In this document: positions 10,467 through 19,441 of the stretch, piece after piece
Layout: every line of letters starts with the position of its first letter
Numbering within the stretch: the first letter of the stretch is position 1
Assembly (NCBI GenBank): GCA_025531455.1
Contig: JAMYHL010000005.1
Location: 806,001-870,000 of the forward strand
DNA from: Apiotrichum sp. Y4204
Lineage: Eukaryota > Basidiomycota > Tremellomycetes > Trichosporonales > Trichosporonaceae
Direction of reading: 5' to 3'
Length of the DNA stretch: 64,000 nt
The notes under the pieces: generated by a model
The model's input: the letters and a program-made list of their open reading frames with translations, nothing else
Database searches by the model: none
Told to the model about the DNA's origin: nothing
Made by a program: the position numbers and the translations under genes

Positions 10467-12309
10467 TTACGCCTTGGCCTGCTCCTGCTTGGCAGCGTCG
10501 GGGGCGGGCCCCTTGCCGAACATGCTCATAATGCTTGCCTTGGCCTCGGCGTCGGCGCGCTCGCGGTCCTCGGCCATCATCCTGCAGCGTCAGTATTTGT
10601 CAGGATACTAGAGTTGGTTACGCACTTTACAAGCTCGTCGTGGTGATCGCGCAGGTACTTCTGCTCCTCCTGGTACGCGGCCTGCGCCTGCGCGCGCTTG
10701 ATCTCGAGGTAGCTCATCGGCTGCTTGGGGCGCGACTGGAGTGTCAGTGAAATGTGGGATATGTGAGTAGTCGGAGCGCGGAGGAGCGCTGCGCAATGTC
10801 ATTCTGAACGCTTCCCCCGTATTGCTACTCACCGATGAGCTGCCGCCAACCAGGCCAGAGAGCCAGCTGCCGCCACCGCCGACGGGGTTGCGCGCCTCCC
10901 AGTCCTTGATGGCAGCCTCCTTCGCCGCTGCCTCGACCTTGGCATACTCGGTTGGGATGTCCTTGCCCGCGTAGTGCTTGAGCACGGGGCGGACGTCGGC
11001 GGGCGCGTAGAATGCGATCGCTAATGTCAGTCATAGCTTCTTTACCTCCACTTCTCTCCACTCACACTCAAGGAAGGGGATCATGTCGACGAGACCAGTG
11101 TCGCGCGGCTTGCCGTTCCACGGCTTGAGGATGATCGCGTTCTCGGGCTGGAGGTACGCGCTGTCGGGGTTGGTGTCGAGCATGACGACCTTGCCGAGGT
11201 CACGGTTGAGGTACGCGAGGTCCTTGACAATCTTGCCGTCGACGGCGCGCGTCACGTCGCGGAAGAGCTTGTACGGGATGTAGAAGGTCATGGGGTCGAG
11301 CTTCTCGGCGACGGGGAGAGCGGTCTGCCGTCAGTTGGAACATTCGGATACTAGGATCTCAGAAGTTTCTCTTGATACTCACGTAGTTGGGCTGGGTGGT
11401 GAACAGGACAATCTCGTAGAACTGGCTGAGGTACGAGAGGAAGTAGTCGACGCCGGGACGCTTGGCGGTGCGCCAGCCGTGCTGGCGGTCCCAGGACGAG
11501 TGGACCAGCAAGTCCTCGAGCTCAATGAGGAGGGTGTAGGGGCGCTGAATGTTGGGCGGGAGGGGGTCGGGGAGGAGCTTCTTGAACGCGGGCTTGGAGA
11601 AGACGTCGCTCATCTCAGTGACATTGCCCTTGAGGCGCTCGAAGAACGGCCTGTCGTCCTTGGCCTCGCCCTCCTTGTCCTGCGTCCCGACGTAGATGAA
11701 CGCCGTGATACCGCCAATAATCAGAGACGCGTAGCCCAAGCGCACCATGTTACGGCGGCGCTCATCCTGCGACGACACATACTCGGGACGCTGCTTGCGG
11801 CCCTTCTTCTTGCCCTTTGCCGCGTCCTCCTTTGGCTGCTCGATCGCCGCGGCCGCGCGCGCGCTCGCCTCCGGGTCGATATCGAGAGACGGGAGCTTGG
11901 AGAGGTCAGGTGTCTCGGGAATCGCCTCCTCTGCAGCGGCAGGCTTCTCCGGCGCCGGCGGCTCGGAGGGGGCGACGGGGGGCTGCTCGGCGGGGTCACT
12001 GCCCGACGAGGCGGGATCGGAAAACGTCTCCGCCGGGCGGCTCACCTTCGGCTCGAACGGCGGTGGCGGCGCAATGTCCTCGGGGACGGCGGCGGGCTTC
12101 TCGCCCATGGACGGCGCAGACTCATTGGGCTGCGCAGACTCGGGCTTGGAAGGCTTGGAAGGGTGCGGGTCGGGGGGCGCAGCGCCCTCGGGCTTCTTGA
12201 TGCGGATGAGGGCGGGGCGCGTTGTGGTCAGCGCACGCCGGGGGAGCGCGGCGGGGACGGGGCGGCGCGCCGCAGACGCGAGGAGCCGTGCTGTTGATGT
12301 GCGCAGCAT
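10467..12309 (-). CDS. TIM50: Mitochondrial import receptor Tim50
   Basis: Five exons: 12309-11383, 11324-11066, 11020-10833, 10735-10626 and 10581-10467; 532 residues. The first 35 residues form an Arg-rich presequence. A Pro/Glu-rich stretch follows, then one membrane segment (about residues 189-208, [18 protein letters not shown]), then an intermembrane-space FCP1/NIF-type fold ([72 protein letters not shown]). The DxDx catalytic motif of active FCP1 phosphatases is replaced by ELED, as in other Tim50 proteins, so it is a receptor rather than an enzyme. Tim50 binds presequences and hands them to Tim23. The Pro-rich linker before the membrane segment is long for the family. Confidence 0.93.
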
Positions 12310-13056
12310 TGTGGGTTGCGATAGAGTGGTGGCGAAGGAGTTGAGGATGGAAGACGTCAGAAAGTCGAAGACGGGTGCGCTGAGTGGGGGGCCGGCCGGG
12401 TGAGATTTCGGGATGATGGAGATGGCAGCTGCAGATGAGGGAACATTTTGCCTCCGCCGAAGGAGGGAAGCTCATGAGCTCACGCGTCACTCGGCTCCAA
12501 GCTTCACCTGCTCTGCACAATGCATATCAGATCGTCCACATGCATCAAAGATGGTGCATTGCGATCTCCCGGGCCTTGTCTTTGGCGTCGGCGGAGCAGC
12601 GACCACGGGCCCTGCGATGGGGAAGATGCGGTGCGAGCCGAGATGCAGCGACATGGAATCGCCACCCACAACAGAAGCCGTTCTAACCACACTGACACCT
12701 CTATGCATCTCCTCCACTCTGCTGTCCACGCTCGCGGCGATACATGCTCTCGTCACCATCGCCGAGGCGCTGGTCGCCATCAAACTGTACTTATGTCCGC
12801 TGTAATACAACTCTGGCACACTGGCGAGTGTGCAGTAAGTGCGGGGTAATAAGAAAATCTAAATGAGCGAATAAAAAAAATCCGTAGCAAAATCGGATAA
12901 AAAAAAAAAGTTCGGAACAACGAGGGTCACCGCCTGCCCTTTGGCTCTAGGAAATCAGCCAGTGAGGACAGTCACGAACCACATCTCGCCTAGACTCTTG
13001 CTGTTGCTGTTTCTCCATCTCCCACCCTATTCATACCCCTAAAAGAACACGGCACG
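12310..13056. promoter_or_regulatory. Shared divergent promoter, TIM50 / MEF1
   Basis: This 747-bp region lies between two divergent mitochondrial genes. It contains two poly(dA) tracts, 8 A at 12873-12880 and 11 A at 12899-12909, about 150 bp upstream of the MEF1 start. Such tracts commonly keep fungal promoters nucleosome-free. No ORF is supported. Confidence 0.55.
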
Positions 13057-15587
13057 ATGACCGCCGTTTCGCGCCTTCTGCGCTCTCGTCTCGCTGCGGC
13101 CGCGCGCCCCGTCCCCCGCGCCGCCCACGCCCGTGTCGCCGTTCCCCGCGCGCTGTCGACCTCGACCGCCGCCGCCGCCGCTGTTGCTGCTGCCCGGCCC
13201 CGTGTCCCGACCGCAGCCTTTGCGGTGCGCCAGTACTCTGCGCAGGCGCAGGAGGTCGAGGCCGAGGCTGTCGAGGAGACGTGGCCGGAGCGCGTCCTCC
13301 CCACCCTCAGCGAGTCGGACGTCAAGCGCCTCGCCCGCCAGCGTAACATTGGAATGTGAGTGGCTTTGGGGGAATTAGCTTGCAATTGGTGGTTTCTGAC
13401 GGTAGCTCGGCGCACATCGACTCTGGTAAGACGACGCTTACGGAGCGTGTGCTCTACTACACCGGCCGCACGCGCGACATCCACGAGGTGCGCGGCCGCG
13501 ACGGTGTGGGTGCCAAGATGGACTCGATGGAGCTTGAGCGCGAGAAGGGTATCACTATCCAGTCGGCCGCGACTTTTGCCGACTGGATGGCGCCCCCGCC
13601 GCCGACTGAGCTCAAGGAGGGCCAGGCCGAACCGGAGCGCGAGAAGTACGCGTTCAACATTATCGACACCCCGGGTCACGTCGACTTTACCATCGAGGTC
13701 GAGCGTGCGCTCCGTGTCCTTGACGGTGCGGTCCTTGTTCTTTGCTCCGTCGCCGGTGTCCAGTCGCAGACTATCACTGTCGACCGCCAGATGCGCCGCT
13801 ACAACGTCCCCCGTCTTGCGTTCATCAACAAGATGGACCGTGCCGGCGCCAACCCGTTCCGTGTTGTTGACCAGCTTCGCAACAAGCTCAAGATGAACGC
13901 GGCCGCCGTGCAGGTCCCGATCGGTAGCGAGTCCGACCTCGCCGGTGTCGTTGACATTATCCGCATGAAGGCCTACTACAACGAGGGTGTCAAGGGAAAT
14001 GTTGTTGTTGAGAAGGAGGTCCCCGAGCATGTCCGCGAGCTCGCCGAGGAGAAGCGTGCCGAGCTCATTGAGCAGCTCGCCGAGGCCGATGAGGCGTTCT
14101 GCGACAAGTTCCTCAACGAGGAGCCCATCTCCAGCCTTGACATTCAGCAGGCTCTCCGCCGTGCCACCACCGGCCTCAAGTTTGTTCCCGTCTTCATGGG
14201 TTCGGCCATTAAGAACACTGGTGTGCAGCCTATGCTCGACGGTGTCTGCATGTACCTCCCGAACCCGAACGAGATCGACAACCAGGCCATCGACACTACC
14301 CTTCCCGCGCACGCGCCGACCGTGCCCCTCGTTCCCGCCGAGGACGCTCCCCTTGTCGGTCTTGCGTTCAAGCTCGAGGAGGGCCGCTTCGGCCAGCTGA
14401 CCTACATGCGCGTGTACCAGGGTGAGATCAAGCGCGGTACCGTCATCTACAACTCGCGTACCGGCAAGAAGATCAAGGTGCCCCGCCTGGTGCGCATGCA
14501 CGCCGACGAGATGGAGGACGTCGAAAAGATTGGCGCCGGTGAGATCTGCGCCATGTTCGGTGTCGAGTGCTCGTCTGGTGACACTTTTACCGACGGCAAG
14601 TCGCCGTTCTCGATGAACTCGATGTTCGTCCCCGAGCCCGTCATTTCGCTCTCGATTCGCCCCGAGGGCAACGAGACGCCCAACTTTTCGCGTGCCCTCA
14701 ACCGCTTCCAGAAGGAGGACCCCACCTTCCGCGTGCACGTCGACTCGGAGTCGCAGGAGACTATCATCTCGGGAATGGGCGAGCTCCACCTCGAGGTGTA
14801 CGTCGAGCGCATGAAGCGCGAGTACAACGTTGCGTGCGTTACTGGCAAGCCGCGTGTCGCGTTCCGCGAGACGATCACCCAGCCCGCCAAGTTTGAGTAC
14901 ACGCACAAGAAGCAGACTGGTGGTGCCGGTCAGTTTGCGCGTATGAAGGGCTACATTGAGCCGATTGAGCGGACGCCCGACATGCCCGACCGCGAGTTTG
15001 TCAACCGCGTCATTGGTGGCAACATTCCGATCAGCTACATTCCGGCGATTGAAAAGGGATTCAAGGAGATTATGGACCGCGGTATGCTCACGGGCCACCA
15101 GGTCAACGGTGTGCGCATGGTCGTCGAGGACGGTCTGCACCACGCGGTCGACTCGAGCGAGCTGGCCTTCCGTCTCTGTTCGATCGGCGCGTTCCGCGAG
15201 GCCTTTGCAAAGGCCGAGCCCGTCATCCTCGAGCCCATCATGACTGTCGAGATTATCGCCCCCGTCGAGTTCCAGGGCGCCGTCATTGGCGGCATCAACC
15301 AGCGCAAGGGCACCATCCTCGACACCGAGGTCCGCGACGACGAGTTCACCCTCCAGGCCGAGGTCTCCCTCAACGACATGTTCGGCTACTCGAGCCAGCT
15401 CCGCGGCATGACCCAGGGCAAGGGTGAGTGTGATGGGTGTAGCTTGCGCCCCGCGAAATATAACTCTTGATCGCATACTGACACCACAGGCGAGTTTACG
15501 ATGGAGTACGCGCGCCACTCGCCGGTCATGCCCAACGTCCAGCGGGACATGATCGACGCGTTCCGCAAGAAGCAGCTCTCCAAGTAA
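13057..15587 (+). CDS. MEF1: Mitochondrial elongation factor G
   Basis: Three exons, 13057-13355, 13406-15423 and 15490-15587; 804 residues. The first ~70 residues are Ala/Arg-rich with no acids until about residue 66, a typical presequence. The GTPase motifs are intact: G1 at residues 102-110 (AHIDSGKTT), switch I through [12 protein letters not shown]3 DTPGHVDF at about 187 and G4 NKMD at about 241. Domains II-V follow, with GMGELHLEV and GGVIG/INQRKG-type segments. The protein catalyses GTP-dependent translocation on the mitoribosome. The similarity is to canonical EF-G1 rather than the recycling factor EF-G2. Strong codon bias has left a long antisense ORF on the other strand, which is not a gene. 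Confidence 0.95.
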
Positions 15588-15920
15588 GCTGCAACCCACA
15601 CCTTGCCCTTTTGTCGTCATCTTTCTTGCCAATTGGCTTTTGGCTTTAGTCGTTAGTAGCAGTAGTCATTGCGCGCTGTCCGCCTTTGCGTGCGCGGCGC
15701 CGGACGTCCGGCGAGCCCGGACGCCCTGTATCACCACATAGACATGCATACCTCCCACCTCTGCGGAGTGAGAGCTGTGGTTTGCGAGAGTGCCGTTAGT
15801 TTGAGTGTGAGACACTTACGACGTTGTGTATCAAGCCAAAACCGGACTTATCCCCCCCTCATGCTCCTCTCCGCAACGAATACACGAATACAAATGCATG
15901 TCGGTCTAATGTACACGCCC
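15588..15920. other. Convergent intergenic region, MEF1 / SED5
   Basis: This 333-bp stretch holds the 3' ends of two converging genes. No further feature is seen. Confidence 0.6.
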
Positions 15921-17184
15921 CTACTTGGAGACGAGAATAAACACGAGGAACTGTGGTCAGGCATTGCGTTTCGCATCCCACTCACAAAGATGATGAGGAC
16001 GCCGAAAATCTTGAGCATGAGCCAGCGATTACTGCTGATGCTGGCATAGTACTTGAGGAGCTCGCGCTGCGCGCCAGACACATTCGCCGAGATATCATTC
16101 ACGTCCGCGTCGATGCGTTGCACCGTCTCGCGCTGCTCGGCAACCATGCCCGCGAGCTGGGAGAAGATCTGCCCCAGCTCGGCGATCGTCGACTCGATCG
16201 ACTCGATGGCCGTCGACCGCTGCTGGATGTACTCGTCCTTCCTGTCAGTACAGCCGCGGAGCCTGGCGCCAGTACTCACCTGCTGCTCGACAAGCTGCAT
16301 CTGCTGGTACTCGTTTGGCGGGCCGTCAATGTTGAGCGCGAGAAAGTCGTTGCCCTCCTCTGGCGGCGCGCGCTGCTTGCCCTTGCGGTCGAGGCCTGCG
16401 CCAGGCCCTGTCGGCGCAAAGAGGAGTGAATCTGGAAGTGCGTAAGTGATGATGTCCGCAGTCAAGAGGTGCTATCCCAAGTGTACACCTCTCCCAAAAC
16501 CCCACTCACCCTTCGCGGGAGCAGGCACGGCAGCGCTGCCGGCCGTGTGCACAAACTGCTCGGTCCTGTCCTTGCTAGCCTTCATATTCTGTGTGCGGAG
16601 CTCGAGAACGTCCTTGAACCCCATGCCCATGTTCGCAAGACGGCTCTGCAGCATCATGACGACGTTCGAGTTGTGCTCCTCGACCTGCTTGCCGCCCCCG
16701 CCCTGCTTTTGCGCGCGGACAAACGCCTGCAGAGAGCCAATCTGCGTGTTCAGGCTCGCAATGTCTTGACGGATAATGTACGTGAGCTCGCTGATCTCAA
16801 TGGGCCGGTCGTCGAACAGTGTCTTGCGCTTTGCCACTGCGTGTGAGCCAGGGAGGGGGGAAGAGCTGAGTTGTGTACCAAGCTCGTCGAGTCTCCATCA
16901 GAAAGAGATAGATAACGGGTTGAGACGTCCATACGCAACCCGTCACTACACTGATACTCACACTGCGCAAGCTTCTGCAGCTTGATAGTAGTCGCATTAA
17001 TGTCCTTTGCAATGTTCCCCGCAAGCCGGCCAAACTCGCTCTTGGACGACGACGCGACCGGCTGCTGCGCGAGGAGCGGCGTGCTCGCCCCGCCATCGCG
17101 CTTCTTGTTCGCGGGCGCGGCCGTGCGGGCGCGGATGCTCGAGAGCGCGGCGTGGAACTCGGAGGTACGGTCGCGCGGGGCCAT
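15921..17184 (-). CDS. SED5: Syntaxin-5 / Sed5 Qa-SNARE
   Basis: Five exons: 17184-16962, 16836-16510, 16431-16280, 16237-15986 and 15950-15921; 327 residues. The N-peptide DRTSEF (residues 5-10) is the Sly1-binding motif of Sed5. An Habc-type helical region follows (LFDDRPIEISELTYIIRQDI, then LNTQIGSLQAFV), then the Qa-SNARE helix (QQDEYIQQRSTAIESIESTIAELGQIFSQL with the zero-layer Gln), and a C-terminal membrane anchor at about residues 305-325. Sed5 is the cis-Golgi target SNARE for ER-Golgi and intra-Golgi traffic. Intron 3 (16238-16279) ends in AAG rather than CAG; this is the only acceptor that keeps the conserved QQ-DEYIQ junction. Intron 5' to the last exon is 35 bp, and that last exon encodes only nine residues. 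Confidence 0.92.
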
Positions 17185-17548
17185 GGTGCGTGCGGGTGGT
17201 GGGGAAGTTGGGAGTCACAGATGTCGATGTGGATGTGGATGTGGAGGATTGGGGATTCAGGCTCGTTGGGTGGCGAAACGGGAAGCCACGGGAAAGTGCC
17301 ACATGGACGGACAATTGGATTTTCCCGCTACGACTGCAGCGCGGGATGTTGCTCACCACCACCACCACCACACGACCTACTTTCGTCAAGGTCATCAACA
17401 ACAAACACCTCCATCGCCATCCACTGCACACGCACAACCGTATTCCGCTCGCTCGACCAAAAGCCGATAGACGACCTCCGACCGCGTACCGCCGGATACA
17501 CATACCCCACTTCTCCGAATCCGAACCGCGCCGCGAGACCCTGTCGTC
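17185..17548. promoter_or_regulatory. Divergent promoter, SED5 / SMX2
   Basis: This 364-bp region lies between two divergent genes. A short GATGTGGATGTGGATGTGGA-type repeat lies at about 17225-17245, and a CACCACCACCACCACAC run at about 17355-17372. Nothing else is seen. Confidence 0.5.
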
Positions 17549-18434
17549 ATGTCGCGCCCGTCCCAGCCCGAACTGAAGAGTGCGTAGTGAACGTCACGAG
17601 GGAACGCGAGGGAACGCGGGGAAAAGCGAATGGGAATAGGAAGGAACATTGGCTGGGAACTGGATGAGGTGGACCGCGCTTGGGTTGGATAGACGCGGGG
17701 TGGGAACCGATATCTCTGGCAGCTACGGAGTCTCCAAAGTTAGCTGCCGCGGAGATCGGTACACGCACGCGACGCGTCCGCAGCGCACGCCTCTCGGCGC
17801 CTTAATCCTCTCGGCGACGGATACCGGAGACGGCGGATACGGGCGTCTCCAATACGAGCTATTGATCATCGTTTTGCCGGATCAGCTCGTCTCGACGCCA
17901 GAGTCCGTCTGATCCGTATCCTCCCATCGTCCTTTCTCCGTCTCCTCTTGTCCCCTCCGTCCTCCGCCTTCCCTTCCTTCTCCACTGGAATCTGGAATCA
18001 CTGACGCCCAGAGTTCATGGACCGCAAGCTGCACATCCACCTGCAGGGCGGGCGGAGTGTGCGCGGCATCCTGCGCGGCTTTGACATGTTCCTCAACCTC
18101 GTCGTCGACCAGGCGTCAGAGGTCACCCGCGATGGCGAGCACAAGCCTGCTGGCATGGTTGTGAGTATGAAGCGCGAGGTGGGGGTCGGAGAGAACAGAG
18201 GTGGGATTGGAACCATCGCAGAAAGGGAGAGGTTGTTGAAGGGCTGCCTCAGAACTGGACTTCACACGGCTGGGTGCCCGAATCAATGCGTCACCCAGTC
18301 CCAAGCCTCTCTCTCTATACAACCTTCTTTCTCGCATCCAGCCCCCGCACTACCCACTCACAGACTAACGCCCCCAGGTCATCCGTGGAAACTCGGTCAC
18401 GGCAATGGAGCTCGTCGACCACATGCGCCATTGA
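17549..18434 (+). CDS. SMX2: Small nuclear ribonucleoprotein SmG
   Basis: Three exons, 17549-17579, 18012-18160 and 18378-18434; 78 residues. The sequence begins with PELKKFMDRKLHIHLQGGR, contains Sm1 (GGRSVRGILRGFDMFLNLVVDQ) and ends with Sm2 (GMVVIRGNSVTAMEL), an almost full-length match to SmG. SmG is one of seven Sm proteins that form the ring on U1, U2, U4 and U5 snRNAs. The two introns are 432 and 217 bp, several times longer than the window norm and longer than the coding sequence. The 31-nt first exon ends in the middle of a Lys codon. I checked the long introns by eye for snoRNA boxes and found none that I would call. Confidence 0.93.
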
Positions 18435-19441
18435 GACAAGTGTAGTATAGAATCCGCCTTTCCTGTCCCTTGCCTGTGCCCGTGTTCGTGGGCCTGATAC
18501 CGATGTACGCGTAGCAGATAGCCTCGAGGAGAGAATGGGGAAGGTGCGCCGAGTTCACACAGATGCGGACGGCGGAAATGGAGGCCGGGCCCTACTGACT
18601 CCCTTGGGCAGCATCACTCTGAGACTTACGCGATCCGCCAACTCCGCCCCACGGCACAAGCTTGTCGCAGCGATGCATCTACCAAGGCTGCTATGGATGG
18701 GTGGTATATACCAACAGGACAGGCGGGGACAAGACTAAAGATGTGGAGGACGAGAAAAAAATCCAGTGTTCCCAATCTACGAGGCGACGGTTTACTATAC
18801 AGCTGTACTAGGTACGGACACCGGGCATGCGGGGGTTATTAGCAGGTCCGGGAGATGACTAGGGAGAAGGTTGAGAATGAATGTTTATGGGGTCTGTTTG
18901 CGGGTTGTGTATCGAGTGGGGGTGTATGTGGCGGACAACGGGTGACAGTCTATCTATCCAAGGCACGACGGCCGTTTCTAGTCGTGGATGTAAGACGTAG
19001 GGATACGTTGGGACGTTAGACGCAACTATAGTGTATGTCATTTGCGGCGTCGTCGTTTCACGGTACAGAGACCGGGTCGTGTACTGGATGCGGGGTGGAG
19101 TTGGCGATGTTGCAGGGCCGAAGGGTATGGAGGATGCATCGGAAAGCAAGGTGCGCCGAAGGGAAGCGAGGAAGCACGCGGGGCGTGACGGGAGGGTGCA
19201 AGGGTGTGGCGTCGGAGATCCGTGTCGCACAGGCGCACAGGGAACGTTCCATGAAACGTTCCATGACCTGTGCAGGGGCGGCGGCGAACGACCGAGGTGC
19301 GCGTGGAGGCGATCGCCGCACAACATGGGATCGCAAGGGACGCGCTCGGCGCGCTCGGGGTCATCTCGGATCACGATCAGAGCCCGGCAGTCACCGCTGA
19401 TCCCATCGCGCCCGACGCGACGCGATTCAACCTTTCCCGGC
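18435..19441. other. Convergent intergenic region, SMX2 / unknown membrane protein
   Basis: This 1-kb region lies between converging 3' ends. It contains the imperfect GAA/TTC inverted repeat at 19241-19262 reported separately. No ORF is supported. Confidence 0.55.
19241..19262. promoter_or_regulatory. Heat-shock-element-like GAA/TTC array
   Basis: GGAACGTTCC is followed by ATG and then GAAACGTTCC, giving alternating GAA and TTC units. The spacing is 2, 3 and 3 bases rather than the perfect 2-2-2 of a canonical HSF site. It lies between converging genes, so a promoter role is doubtful. Confidence 0.25.

Noticed and set aside
11290..12297. A 335-codon plus-strand ORF opposite TIM50
   Set aside because: It is Leu/Arg/Gly-rich antisense translation of the TIM50 exon with no family features.
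12990..15632. An 880-codon minus-strand ORF antisense to MEF1
   Set aside because: It is the shadow of the MEF1 codon bias (third-position C/G). It has no domain and covers a well-supported gene, introns included.
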